From contig JACTAT010000049.1 of assembly GCA_014526335.1 (NCBI GenBank), positions 1,643,189 through 1,707,188 on the forward strand: 64,000 nucleotides of DNA. Direction: 5' to 3'. Positions 1 through 11,525 of this stretch are shown piece by piece (positions within the stretch are counted from its first letter, which is position 1; every line of letters starts with the position of its first letter). The notes below the pieces were generated by a model. That model saw only the letters and a program-made list of their open reading frames with translations, was not told the origin of the DNA and did no database searches. This stretch comes from Chrysaora quinquecirrha (Eukaryota > Cnidaria > Scyphozoa > Semaeostomeae > Pelagiidae). The translations under genes were made by a program, and so were the position numbers.

Positions 1-49
1 AAATGATAATAACTTTTTACTATCTAAAGAAATAAATAAACAAGTAAAG

Positions 50-168
50 TTTGATTGATTGACATGTGTCATAATTATTTAATACTTGATCAATTGATTG
101 ACGTATTCTTTTGTATATAATATTTTCCTTAGTTAATGTTTGATTGATTGATTGACATGTGTCATAAA
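50..168. repeat. Short direct repeat pair (TGATTGATTGACATGTGTCAT)
   Basis: The core TGATTGACATGTGTCATAA occurs at about 50-74 and again at about 138-168, the second copy with one extra TGAT unit. The spacer is AT-rich. No coding content is seen. The pair may be subterminal repeats of an element whose other end lies outside the window. Confidence 0.6.
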
Positions 169-2500
169 ATGTGTCTTAATTTCTCTAAACTCTGGAATAG
201 AACTTCATGTAGTTCACTTTTGAACCTGTCATTCATACGAAATGGCAGGTAAAAAAATCAAGGAGGAGCCTCAACCATAAGGCTGACCAAGAACCTGAGA
301 AGAAATCGGCGAAAGACGAATACCTGTTCTTGAAGCTGTCACGTTGCTTGGTCACCAATTTAGTAAAACAGATGCGTGTTTTCCTGCTTTACTAATATAA
401 CTGCTTGTGAACTCCAGAGGAACTGTCTTTCCTCGATTGATGTTTGATTTAACGTGCAAGGAACACGGAGCCAGAGAAAGACCAGAGAAAGAGACGAATG
501 TTACGTATTAACAATCTACTGAGCTATCTACTGAACTAAATATTTACAAAGAAACACAGGTATTTAAAGTCGAGATACGTAAGTGGACTGAGGATATGAA
601 CGGTACAAATAAGGAAAGTAGATGTTGAAGGAAATGCAACGAGAATCGAAAAGTGTGACAAATAAGGCAATGTTTGCAGTGATGCAAGAATGACCTTGTG
701 AGATGATGTAATGCAGGCATGTGTGAATGTATTGTTGGGGAGATGAACTTGGGTAAGTCCGGCAAAAAACTTTTTGATGCACAGGCGCGTGCGCAGAAGC
801 TATTCCCAAGGGCGGCAAATTTACAGTTCTGTACAGAAGTAATGGCGGACAAAATAGACTTTTGTAAGGGGCTGTTTGACGAGAAAAAGAGGGGAACATT
901 ACGCAAGCATCTAAAATGATGAGAGTCAAGACGGGCTGTTTCGATGGTAAATGAATTCTGGTAAAATCAAAAAGAGGAAATCTGAACGTGAATACAACGT
1001 ACTGTACGTAGGATGATGCCAAAAGCCAAGAAGATAGCGTTTGAACTTTCATACACTATGTAGGCCTAGATAGGGTTGGCTTATATAAATGTTTTGAATT
1101 TGATTTTGTTGATTTAAGATGATTAAAAGCCCAAGTGCTATTTCTAAGTAGCCTTGCTTTCTTTTCTGTGTAGGTCTAAATGTCAAATGTCTTTATGTCC
1201 AAATTATGGGCTGGATATTTCTATTATCCTTTTCACTATCCTGAGCCAAACCATAAAAAATTTCTTCACAGTAATATGATCAAATAGCTCATACAATATC
1301 TCATGCAATGGTGAAATAAGTTTGTAATCTTTTATCTTATTTCTTGCAGCAATAGAAATGAGTCTAAAAAAAGACTGTTAGAATGTGTTACTTTGCTGGT
1401 CTAATATCTTACAATTTCCTGTAGAAACCAAGTCAAATAAAAATAAGGCTATTGGCATTCTTACTATTTCAGCATCTACTCTAAAGTCTGAAAGCTGAAG
1501 AAGCCCTTGCTGTGGAGCTTTTAGAACAGATTTGCCCCAGAAATTCTAAGCAATTGTTGCTAAGAATGTTCTTCTTTCATCCGTCTTTCATTACTAAGGA
1601 AAACTCTTCATTCAACAAATGTTGAATTTGCCAGTCATTTAGAGGTTCTCTTGAAATAATAAGAGGATTTGATTAGTTGCTGCAGAGTTTATCAAACCGA
1701 TGAAGTTTTCACGTTCCTCATTATTGTTTTGAAGCCTAAAGATTTCTGCAAGCTATATTTATATTGATGCAATTCCTTCCAATGTTGGGTGCAATTTGAA
1801 AGCATAGAGGGGTCATGTGAAATTTAAACTATTGTGAACTTTCCTTTGGGTTCATCAATTTTCAATTGATCAATATTTGAAGCAGGGTTTTTATGAAAGC
1901 ATGATGAAACACCAGGTGAAAAAGCAGTGTTACCTGGCATTTCTGAAATTGAAGTAGATACCTTACTCCTTTTCTTTATAGCCTTTCGAGTTGGGCTACA
2001 TAATGAAGCAGAAGAAAATTCCTGTCCTAAATAGTCTGAATATTTGATGACACAAGTTTATCCACATCTGTTACTTAGTTAACATTTGTACTTGCCTTAT
2101 TACCACTGTGATGGTATTATGGAAGAATGTGGATTCGCATTTTCATTGACAGGGGCATTGGTAGCAGATTGCACTGTAGGTATAGGGTCATGAGACAAAA
2201 ATTACAATGATAATCTATCTATCTAACTATCTAATTGTACTGTAAATTAACCTAAAAATAGATATTACCTGCAATGGTTAGTATGTTAGTATATAGATTA
2301 ATTAAGTTAGAGAAAATTAAAATAAGACAAGAAATAAATAAGTATTTTGGCTGGGGGTTAATATTGGCTATTGTAAGGTTATTGCAGTTCGACATGTACT
2401 TAAGGATTGTCGCCAGTCTTGACTGGCAGTGATAGGAGAGACTACAGGATTACAATGGGGAAGATAATTCTAGATGCATCTATAGTTACAGTGGGGTCAC
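169..2500. other. Gene-poor stretch, no recognised gene
   Basis: Short open frames exist on both strands around 540-1050, but they overlap each other, lack recognisable domains and look like chance frames. A small run of TCTA/ACTA-type simple repeat lies near 2215-2235. Nothing else can be supported. Confidence 0.5.
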
Positions 2501-2526
2501 CTTGCCAAAACACCGTCAGCGAGATT

Positions 2527-3010
2527 CTACTTTAGGCAATCTAGTGCCCTTTTCAGGGTGTCCAACGAGTTCTGATTTCTGATATTTTCTGCTTGTGAGT
2601 TCCAAATGTTAGCTGCACTTGGTACAAACGAGAAATGAATTGTGTCTGTATGACAGTATGGTACGTGGAACATCATATTGCTACGCCACCCGTGAGGGCA
2701 AACTGGTTTGAATAGGGTTTTTGGAATGTCTATTAAATTTTTATCAATCTTATACATTAAGGTGATCTTGGCTTTCTTTCTTCTTTCAGCTAGGCTTTCC
2801 CATTCTAAACTTTTTATCATGTCACTTGGGCTTGCAGTTCTGCGGTAGTTGCTAAAGACAAATCTTGCACACCTCCGTTGTACCATTTCAAGATTGTTGA
2901 AATTTTTTGACGTATTACATAGGGTCCCAGACAGTGAACGAGTATTCGATAATTTGACTGACCACAGGTAATGACAAATGACTATCGTTTTTAAATCTAC
3001 ATCCATTGTC
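2527..3010 (-). pseudogene. LINE-type reverse transcriptase, C-terminal remnant
   Basis: The minus-strand frame encodes the conserved segment that follows the RT core in CR1/L2-like and related LINEs. A 'LEMVQRRCARFV' block is followed by 'SLEWESLAERRKKAKITLMYKI', then 'FVPSAANIWNSQ' and a closing 'SLDTLKRAL' helix. All of these are typical of the thumb and connection region. The RT fingers and palm (the FADD motif) are absent, because homology stops near 3010. It is therefore a 5'-truncated insertion, as is normal for target-primed retrotransposition. It is not functional. Family level beyond LINE is uncertain. Confidence 0.75.
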
Positions 3011-4686
3011 TTGTAATTTTCCTGTACAGGGTAAAGTAGTCCTGCACCTGGAGACCTGACATGATTGGTCCTTTCGACAAAAAAAAACCAAAAAGCAACC
3101 AGAAAAGGCTACGATTAAGTTATCCTTATCTAGGTACAGGGTTAGTTGGTCACACTAGAATGGCAAGTATGAACTCACAGGCCCTCTACATCGAAAAAAC
3201 TCACTGTGTGTCGTTTCCTGGCCAGCTAGACCAAAGCCTCTTACCTTAACAAACCAAAATCCCACCAACACACAAAAATATAAGCCTAAATTTATCCTAC
3301 CTTCAGCAACCCAAATTATAATCATGGCCTAAGAACTCACCATGTCGAGTCGAGTGGAAAATTGCGCGATCGTTGTGTTGTTCCACTTCGTTCGAACATG
3401 TGCTGTTATGCGCATGCTTGTATGCATCAAAATTTCATTGATTTCATTGGCTTGGACTTACCCGTTTATCTATTGTTTAAAACAATGGCTGCTCAAGTTC
3501 ATCTCCCCAACAAGTAGCGAATGACGTGGGTGATACCGAGATAATGAGATGCGTTGCTGAGTGATGGAAAACAACAGAATGAATGAATGGTTATAGAAAT
3601 GGCCTAAAATGATAAGGAAGGGCCTAAACTAAAGAATGTCTAATTCACTACAGTTATGTAATGTAAATCTAAGCATCTCTTGGCACTAGGCATCCGGGGC
3701 TTACTTTGGGCAAAATTCATTTAAGGTCATCCTCATATAATGTAGCACTATTTGCAAGTTTAAAGTTATACTTTTGATGTAGTTGAAGTTGAATTATTAT
3801 TTTTAGGGATTTGTACCAGGGAGGAATATCTATTTTTTGTATCTGTGGGTTAAATGTGAGGCGAGATTGTGTTCACTAGTATCTGCTTTCTTGACTCGAA
3901 ATCTTAAAAAAACAACAAAGAAGGGTAGACACAATGTCCATCATAGTGTACACCAGCTACTTGGTAAGACAATATGTATGTCATACTGTATTATTTCTCA
4001 TTGTCGAAATACCTTTCTGAAACTTGCTAGCTATAAGCAGAGATCATTGCAATGCCAAATGTTTACACCCCAGAAGTGAGGAAATCCTGTTGCAAGCTGT
4101 TAAATGATCACCAGGGAAGTACCTTCTACCTTACGGTTTAGAATCAGAAAGGGACAAAACCAATCCTTATAACTATCTGCCAGCCCACTCTGATACTCAA
4201 TTGGGAACTTGTTAGACATAAATTCTACCATTCAAGTCGATTAAACAAATTTTGAAATTGGTAATTTTGATTAGGTTCTAATTGAATTTCATAATGGCTA
4301 CTACTCCTTTTATATGGCTTCCAAATGCCCTGAAATGCCAGGTTGAAATGGTTTTTTTTGATAAAATTGATAAAAGTAAAAAACATATCTCTTGATCATT
4401 ATGTTAGCGTTGCAGTAAAGATGCGCAGCCGCAGAAAATATCAAAGTTTGCATCCAACAATTATTTGCTACTAAATTTTGTAAAAATTACAGGTGGCATA
4501 GAATCAGTACATAGTACATAGTACATAGAATCAGGGTACATAGAAACCCCCTGTAACCCCACTGGGCTGTACATATCAAAATTGCACATTTATTTAAGAA
4601 CTTCATGTTATTATTCAACAATTTATTAAACCATTGTTGATGTACTTGTGTTAATTTGAGTTATTTCTTTATCTTTTGCAGGCAAA
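3011..4686. other. No gene recognised; short AGTACAT repeat
   Basis: No convincing coding frame is present. A small tandem repeat of AGTACATAGTACAT type lies at about 4505-4545. The ORFs here are short and show no domain signature. Confidence 0.5.
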
Positions 4687-5270
4687 ATGGATCGTGACAA
4701 AGGTAATATATGTGAAGAAGAGATAACAAAAGATGAAATATTATATGTAACTCTGACAGGAGAAGGTGCCTTGGGCGTTTACAATGCTAGTAAGGAAATG
4801 GGTAGTGATATCAATATTAAATCAAGAGATAGAGTCCATAGATCTTGCCGAGATAATTATATCAATAAGCAAAACATAACTTCCTATGAGAAAAATAAAT
4901 TATCTGCTGATTTTGAAGGTAATATTAGTAAATGAGGTTTGAGAGCTAACCCAGACTTTTACTTGAAGGTAGGTTGCTTACTTTGGAAAACCCTATTACA
5001 AAAAGAGAGAAACGAGCTAATAAGGCTGACGAGGGGATGATCAAGTATCGTGAATTTGATACGAGCATTCTCAAAGTTTGCAAGAACCATAATGATCTAT
5101 GGAAAATGGAAGTTAGCAGTAGCATTGCTTTCGTGAATGATCTACATTCAGAAGATGCTGTGTATCACTAACCATGCAGTGCTAAATTTCCCACTAGAAA
5201 GGTGTCCCACAACTGTATGATGATGGCCCTAAGTCAAAAAGAGGCCAAGATTGACAATCTGAGCAAAAAT
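4687..5270 (+). pseudogene. Broken copy of an uncharacterised repetitive gene family (N-terminal part)
   Basis: An 82-codon frame from the ATG at 4687 follows a plausible TTTGCAG acceptor and contains 'VHRSCRDNY'. After its stop, a second frame carries 'KRANKADEGMIKYREFDTSILKVCKNHNDLWKMEV', then 'FVNDLHSEDAVYH' and a stop exactly where the family continues with a Cys. I recognise the 'I..VNDLH..DAVYH..C...F' block as part of an uncharacterised protein family that is multi-copy in cnidarian and some arthropod genomes; its function is unknown to me. At least two stops or frame changes make this a pseudogene. A second, longer member of a related family lies at 34.9-36.0 kb. Confidence 0.55.
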
Positions 5271-5717
5271 TGCTCTTAAGGCTTTGGGGTATCGAACATG
5301 TTCAATCAAAGCTGGCCCAGAAAAAATGTAAAAGGACTAGAATGTGCCCTCTTTTGTTCTTTGAGAATTTTTGTGGCGTTATGCATGGAGAGTAAAGATG
5401 GCAGGACTTGGTTGGCAAAAGACATAAGGGCAGATAAAGCTGATGTGCAGAACTGTAAAGACATTTTTGACAAACTATTTGCCTTATAGAATGGAAGCTT
5501 ATCACGTGACGGATATTTAAGTGAGTAGACTAAGTCAACTTTACTGACATTTATCAAATTTTGAGTGTAGAATTCGCAGTACATGACTGCATTAGGCCAG
5601 ACTAGTTCTGTTCGTGGGCACTGATTTAATCTAAGAAACTAAACTTGTCATTCAAATCAATCTACCGAAGTAGGTTGTAAACAGTGGAATCTACTATCAG
5701 GTGGCTCCTACTATCAG

Positions 5718-6052
5718 TGACGTCATCAGTGACGTCATCAGGTCGCGCTATAGTGCGACAGTTTTTATGGATTTATTTTCCTGGTTTCTCCAACCTCGTT
5801 TTCAAGAGTCCCAGATCCTAGCGCACGTGGCTCATACTATCAATGACGTCATCAGATTGCGCTATAGTATGACGGTTTAATCTAGCGCGATGGTTTCTCC
5901 AACCTCAAGAGTTCTTACAATCCTTGTCTGAAACCGCTAGCCTCGTTTCCGATTTAACAATCTAGAAGTTTCCAGAATGTTCCAGAACGTCCCTAAGAAT
6001 CCTCTTATCTGATTGGTTAGAACTTTCCAGAACTTTCGAGAACTTTCCAGAA
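5718..6052. promoter_or_regulatory. CRE palindromes plus heat-shock-element arrays (cluster A)
   Basis: Three perfect CRE palindromes TGACGTCA lie at 5718-5725, 5730-5737 and 5844-5851, and a CACGTG E-box lies at 5824-5829. An array of five alternating GAA/TTC triplets with exact 2-bp spacing spans 5965-5987, and one of seven triplets spans 6020-6052, directly preceded by ATTGG (inverted CCAAT) at 6012-6016. Alternating nGAAn/nTTCn pentamers are the established binding site of heat shock factor trimers. The cluster lies 3' of the minus-strand ORF at 6286-6907, so which gene it might drive is unclear. Confidence 0.7.
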
Positions 6053-6285
6053 ATCCTACAATCTAATTGATTAATTATGATGGCGTAATAATAATTCGAA
6101 CGCGACATTCGAATCGTTTATGAAATAAAATAACATAATAATCCTGCAATCTGGATAACTAGAGCTTTCCAGAAGTCTCCAATTTACAATTCAACAACAA
6201 CAACTCAATTATTATCAACAATAACATTTTCTTAATATTAAATATTCGCACAGTTTAATTCCAAACACCAACAACAATATTAAAG

Positions 6286-6907
6286 TTATACTGTTACATT
6301 ATCTTCGCTCATCTCAACGTCTGAATCTTCTGTCTCTGCATTTCTAAAACAATCGCACTGAGCCATTCCATCCCATTCTCGGCCACAATAATTACAAATA
6401 GTCAAAGTTGATATTCCATCGCAGTACAATCCGGGAGTATAACAATATAAAGAACGTCTATCTAAACAGTCATCTATTAAACCATACAGTTTGAAATGAA
6501 TTTCTTTTTTATCTCTATCAGCATATAGACAAATTGTAGATTGTTTTTCAACTGTTAGGAATGGCGGGTAATAACCATACAACAAGTCCAGCAAATCTTT
6601 AAACAGAAAGATGAGTGATGAAGCAGATTCAATATTTGATATATGTCTGCTTATCTCATAGCCAGTAACATTTTTCCAATATCCTTCTGCTTCTCTGTTG
6701 AAGATATCCCACTCACCATTTTCCAGAGGTTTTGCTGTATATGCATGCTCATCACCTCGAACAAATTCAACCAGTGCTTCATAGTATGTTTTTATGGTGC
6801 ATTGAAGCAAACGGTAAAACTTCATTTCTGTATGTGTTAAAAAGACCTTGTAGATCATCAGTTTCTTCAATTTCACTCAGTGCTATTCTTGAATCAAAGT
6901 GATACAT
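6286..6907 (-). pseudogene. Hypothetical Cys-rich acidic protein, about 200 aa, likely one frameshift
   Basis: The main open frame (6286-6876) encodes about 196 residues that I do not recognise. Its C-terminal third has a cysteine cluster ('CNYCGREW' followed by 'CDC') suggesting a small zinc-binding module, then an acidic tail ('EDSDVEMSEDN'). The track-style start is not an ATG. A better start is the ATG at 6905-6907 in another frame, which gives an acidic N-terminus ('MYHFDSRIALSEIEETDD') and runs into the main frame only if one base is gained or lost near 6800-6830. It is flanked on both sides by matching heat-shock-element arrays. It could be a recently disabled gene or a gene with an unrecognised intron. 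Confidence 0.45.
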
Positions 6908-6983
6908 TATTTTAAGCAGTTACTTACAAATATTATGACTTTACAACTAAACTCTACGTTCTTTATACAGTATTTGAATTCTA

Positions 6984-7165
6984 ATGACGTAATAATCCTG
7001 CAATCTGATTGGCTAGAACTTTCTAGAAGTTTCCAGAATGTTCTAGAAGATGCTAGAACCGAGAAATCTTACAATCTGATTGGTTTATACTCAAAACCGG
7101 TTTAAACCGGTTTGTTATGGATTTCATCATGATGGCGTAATAATTCGAACATCACCTTCGAATCC
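6984..7165. promoter_or_regulatory. Heat-shock-element array (cluster B), repeat of cluster A
   Basis: A run of seven alternating GAA/TTC triplets, each separated by exactly 2 bp, spans 7016-7048. ATTGG precedes it at 7008-7012 and a CRE-like TGACGTAA lies at about 6984. The downstream 'GATGGCGTAATAATTCGAA' segment near 7132-7150 matches one near 6079-6100 in cluster A, so the two clusters are diverged copies of one regulatory repeat. It lies immediately upstream of the minus-strand ORF at 6286-6907, where it would be in promoter position, and 3' of the zinc-finger ORF at 7365-7871. Confidence 0.7.
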
Positions 7166-7364
7166 ATGGCTTATGATAGCCTTATATTGTTTGTACGCAA
7201 AAGTATTATCTAAACATTACAATATATTACCTTTATACTCTATAGATAATAGCAATTTATTTATAGCATCGTTTTCAAAGAATTTTCACCCAGAAACAAG
7301 GTTATATTTCTAACAGACAACTAATGAAGAATAATTTCTAAACATTTTTTAGGTATAGCTATTT

Positions 7365-7871
7365 CTAATTCTTTCCAAAGTATGGGAATGATTGAGTATG
7401 AACATATTCAACTTCTTTCACACCAACATCCTCAGAATTACTAGCTTCCTCTTCTTCATCATTCTTTGCTTGACGTATGATGAGATATTTTCTTTTCTCA
7501 ATAGCATAATCTAAAGCCTCTTGCATATCCATACCATCTTCCTTCTGTGCTTTTTGCATGGTTGCTATGACTGCAGTCACAACAGCATCATTTTCAAAAC
7601 TTCTATTATATAAAAATTTACGTCTGAAAACTTGCAGTATGTTTTCATCTTTATCAACTTCCCTACGCATTGAAGGACATACATTCCCTAAAGGAAGATC
7701 CTCCTCAGTGTTGACAGTTTCATCATCATCATGATCACTTTCAGCTTTTATCTCATCACCATCTGAGTCAGACTCTTCACTACTCTCCTCATGCATCTCT
7801 TCTTCATGTCGCTTAACATTACTTTTAAACTTGGAAGAGAATTCACAATGATCACATTTATACTGATTCAT
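7365..7871 (-). CDS. Small acidic C2H2 zinc-finger protein, 168 aa
   Basis: The ATG at 7871 opens a 168-codon frame. Residues 6-26 form a single C2H2 finger (C-x2-C-x12-H-x4-H, starting 'CDHCEFSSKFKSNVKRH'), followed by a strongly acidic Ser/Glu/Asp stretch (about residues 27-60) and an alpha-helical, charged C-terminal half. One finger alone is usually insufficient for sequence-specific binding, so a nuclear or DNA-associated role is only a guess. The ORF begins about 55 bp downstream of the decayed tyrosine-recombinase end of the DIRS-order element and on the same strand. It may belong to that element or be an unrelated host or mobile gene. Single-exon and intact. Confidence 0.5.
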   Translation of the reverse strand: MNQYKCDHCEFSSKFKSNVKRHEEEMHEESSEESDSDGDEIKAESDHDDDETVNTEEDLPLGNVCPSMRREVDKDENILQVFRRKFLYNRSFENDAVVTAVIATMQKAQKEDGMDMQEALDYAIEKRKYLIIRQAKNDEEEEASNSEDVGVKEVEYVHTQSFPYFGKN

Positions 7872-7924
7872 GATTAGCTGTTTGCTTATAATTGTCGACT
7901 ACCACCTAAACACATGAGTCCTAG

Positions 7925-8891
7925 AGCATAAACTCGCTTGAATTTATAGACTGGTTCCTCCATTCAACATGATGTGGGAAAAGAATTAAAATACAAGAAT
8001 TGAAATACAGCCGTGACGATCCAGAGAGTGAAAGAGAAAACCGAAACGAAGATCGATGGCCATTGCGGATGCTAGATCAAGGTCAAGCTGTAAATTGGCC
8101 ACAGGGCAAGCTGGGCATTCGAGAATCTGTTTGATGGTGAAGATGTGCTTGCTATAAGTGTCTTCCCAAAGACTTGGTTGAAAACAAAACTGTTTTTATC
8201 TCAAGCCACTTTGGACATCGGCAGATTTTACTCTCCCAAGATCATATCCAAGGTTACCCCAAAAGAAATCGACACTGAAAAAGGCTAAATCCAGTGCGAA
8301 TGGATAAAGCTTATTTGGACATGCACCAGCTTGAGCAATAAGGGACTTTAAATGATGACAAATGCGAATCAGCTTATCCAAAAATATAGGCATTGCCTGT
8401 ATAGGGAAGGTTTGGGCTATTGTTTGCTTTTCAAGTACTAAGGTGTGATATTCTTTAACTGAATAATGGGCGGCTGGGTTACCCAAGTGTAGGTCGGCGT
8501 TCCAGCAACTCCTTCTACCATTGTCTTTAAAGATAGTCCGCAATTTCCCAATGTAGCTATTAATCGTCTCTGCTGCTAAACCCCAGTAGCAAAAACAAGA
8601 TCGTTGAGGATGCTCCGAAAAACAAATATCAGAATGAGCTACTGTTTTACCTGACTGATCTTTCCAAATAAGGAAATCGATGACGTCCTGTGGTGAAGCT
8701 GTAGCAAGAGACTTTTTGGCTGGTAGGGACCACAGAAATGACTCAAATTGTTTCTCCAATGAAGATTTTTGTTGTTGGTATGGTTTAGACTCCTTGTTAA
8801 GAGTAAGGCTTTGGTATTGAGAACGAATGATAGAATAATTCACAGACACCATAGCTGGAGAGACAATCGAAGATGAAGACGGGTCTTGCAT
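7925..8891 (-). pseudogene. Tyrosine recombinase of DIRS-order element
   Basis: The open part (8196-8891) has an N-terminal core-binding region with 'INSYIGKLRTIF' and the start of the catalytic domain: 'ALDLAFFSVDFFWGNLGYDLGRVKSADV' in shorter pieces, where the Arg of 'LGRVK' is the expected first catalytic residue. Homology continues through frameshifted sequence ('ILECPACPVANLQLDLDLA', 'IDLRFGFLF') and ends with 'HVEWRN' near 7950, resembling the H-x-W box near the catalytic Tyr. The HxxR segment between these is deleted. Not functional. Confidence 0.7.
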
Positions 8892-9142
8892 ACCACAATG
8901 CTGGCAGAAACGAAAATCAAAGTCGTTTCTGCTTGGGGGAAACAGCAGAATGCCGGACTGATTTTGAAAACCAATCTTCAGGTGTCAGACAGAGTGGGCA
9001 CATAAAACAGGCCACCAGTACTCCCTAGTTGGTAAATCTGGAACAATCATGGTGACTGTGCACCCCGAATAGCGGTCCTATCAAGACAAACGGCGAAAAA
9101 CATAGAATATCTGAGAATGGTCGAGTTGTTGTGCAAAAACAT

Positions 9143-9671
9143 TCACTCCACTTGAATACTGGCAAGGCACTGGTGAATAAAACGAAGATTAGCGCCCGAT
9201 CTTGATTTCCTTACGTTGGAATAGAGGGCCATGAGGTTGAAAGTATGGAGCCCGAACGCCCTGTCAACTAAGCTGCGAGTAGAATCACTTAGGCAACAAT
9301 CTAGATCAGAGGTTAATCTTGATAGCAAATCTGCAGATTGGGGATTGGAAGGGACGTAATGGAGGACTAATGAAACATTGAGACGCAGCATCAAGCCGAA
9401 CAGTTGCTTAATCTCGTTTGTTAAAGAAAATGTTTTTCCCCCCCTGGTTGATCCAGAAATGGTACAAGTTAGTGCTATCAACGCAGGCATCAATACGGGT
9501 ATTTACAAGCTCCGACGCAAAAGCAGAGAAGGTATGAAAAAGTGCTTTGGCTTCCCGGATAGCAATAGGAGCGTCTTTATCCTCTGTCGACCAATAATCA
9601 TGTGTTGACTTGCGGCAAGCTGGCAAATGGACTATTCCATCCCAACCCGAGTTGGAGGCGTCAGAATACAT
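9143..9671 (-). pseudogene. RNase H domain of DIRS-order element
   Basis: The frame at 9408-9671 starts 'YSDASNSGWDGIV', which fits the first Asp strand of RNase H, and continues with 'IAIREAKAL' (Glu helix) and 'CVDSTNLYHFW' (Asp strand). A frame change near 9410-9440 leads into the 9143-9493 frame with 'VLHYVPSNPQSADLLSR', the Asp-containing final motif. Four acidic positions are thus identifiable across two frames. It lies between the RT (upstream on this strand) and the recombinase, as expected for the order. Confidence 0.7.
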
Positions 9672-9686
9672 AGTTATAGCAACCTG

Positions 9687-10428
9687 TCAAAATGTCCAAA
9701 AATCACCAATGGTAAATTTCAGTTGAAAGGCCATCAGAAACAGGGACCGGCTTCGAAGATCTGATGCCTCTGCCAATAGCAACATTGACTTCCCGAGTAT
9801 AAAGTCTTGCCGCCGGGACAGCCAAAGAAAAAGATATTGCTTTTCCTGCAAAACGTTGTAATGTTTTGACAGAAACAAAACTGAAATGTAAAATAGATTC
9901 ACAGAGGGACGCAAATTTTGTAACTTTTTCATGTGGTAGCTCGAATGATTGTTCGACGGAGTCAGAGATAAAACCTAAGAAAATTATCTGCTGTGTAGGC
10001 TGTAAAATTGACTTTGAAATACCAATAAAATACCCACAGTGAATTAACACAAGAGAAGCAATGAAAACTGAAGCTTCGGCCAATTCAAAATTAGACCATG
10101 TGGATGAACGGGATTGATGTAAACGAAGCTGTTGAATATGCCGATCATCAATGTATTGAGTTATCGGAACACCTTGACTTCTAATAAAATGAGATGCAGC
10201 AAGACCCGTAGAGTGATGTATATACGCAATCGGACTCCAACCGAAAGGTAGCATATTGTATACAAAATAATAACCTTTCCAGCAAAGCCCAAAAAACTTC
10301 CTGCTATTTGATGTAAGTTTAATATGGTCGTAGCCGGATTTGTCGTCCAATTTGGGTTGCAAATGGAAGGGATCAACATAAGGAGGTAAATCCGTAATAG
10401 AGTTGAACGTAACTTTTGGGTATTTCAT
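9687..10428 (-). pseudogene. Reverse transcriptase of DIRS-order element
   Basis: A 241-residue open stretch contains RT motif A 'LDDKSGYDHI' (catalytic Asp), 'WKGYYFVYNMLPFGWSPIAY' around motif B, and motif C 'QYIDDRH', giving the YxDD box typical of DIRS/Ngaro RTs. Later 'QIIFLGFISDS' fits motif D/E. Start and end of the frame are not real translation boundaries; sequence on both sides continues the polyprotein in other frames. Copies DNA from element RNA in an intact relative. Confidence 0.8.
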
Positions 10429-10512
10429 CCATTAATTTAGAAAGCGTTCGTCATGGCAAATGCAGGGCTTTGTCGGCTCTACTGTAAGCAGCATTACGAG
10501 ATGAGGAGAGCT

Positions 10513-10860
10513 TTATCCTTTTTTGCCCCAAAATGATAAAGAACCATTGGCAACCCTATCAAGAATTGAATCGGGAATGAAATCCTCGAAATCGTCACAT
10601 GACTTGCTATTAGGAAAAATAGCCTCTGGAGGAATAGGAGTAATCATTTCCTTTAAAGGAACCTTTGAAATTCGTAAACAAATAAAAAACCGAGACACCA
10701 TTGGAAATATTGCGGAGGATTTTATCTCATTTGTAATATCCTTTTGTAATGAAATCACTGTTTTAAAATGACGATGAAGGTTACCGGGCACAAAGGAATC
10801 TGGATCACGAAAAACCAAATCTTTAGCAGAAAGTTTTAACTTCCCTTTCCGGACATTGAG
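10513..10860 (-). pseudogene. RT N-terminal linker of DIRS-order element
   Basis: A 101-residue frame with 'PIPPEAIFPNSKSC' and 'DSILDRVANGSLSFWGKKG' occupies the gag-RT spacer position. It has the Pro-rich character seen just upstream of the RT fingers in these elements. I do not recognise a separate domain. Confidence 0.4.
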
Positions 10861-11525
10861 AATAACATTTAAGGCATGCTGAATGGATGGGTTAGTGGGC
10901 TGACCTTAAAAATCACACCACGCTATAGTTTTATTATGCTCAGAAGACAACAAGCTCTCGAATGGTGCTTGAAATGATGCAGAAAGACGGAGAAAGAATA
11001 TGAATTTGATGAGGTAGAAAAAGAAAAAAAGGTAGACCCCAGACCCAGCCACTCAGAACAACAGCTATTAGCCCCGTATTAAGGCCTTTAGATAAGCCCC
11101 CAAGTGACCGTGACAGAGAGAGAAGAAATGTTGAGAAGAAAAGTAAGAAAAAGGCAATAGTAACCACGCAAAGCAAAATATGAAAAATTTAGCTCCGGTA
11201 TTTTCCCAAACTTGTTTCAGTTAATGAGAAAGTACATGAGAAAATAAACTTCAAAACATACACGATGTTATGCATTTCGAGTGTTATTGCTCAATTTGAA
11301 AAATAACTGCAAATAACTTAATCAGGTGCACAAAAAAATAGAAACAACAAACGATAAAGAAATTCAAATTGTCAGGTGTATGTTCACTTGTTAATGAATT
11401 ATTGTTAATTACTTCTCTCCACAACTCAATATGTAATGCAAAACAAGTCATGCGTATAAATGCAATGCAAGGGTTTCCACAAAAGCAACTAGAAAAATAA
11501 ACACCCTTTGAGTACAAATAATCGT

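Noticed and set aside
544..1052. 120- and 162-codon minus-strand frames overlapping a 66-codon plus frame
   Set aside because: Overlapping frames with no domain, His/Ser/Phe-rich composition and no splice context; most likely chance.
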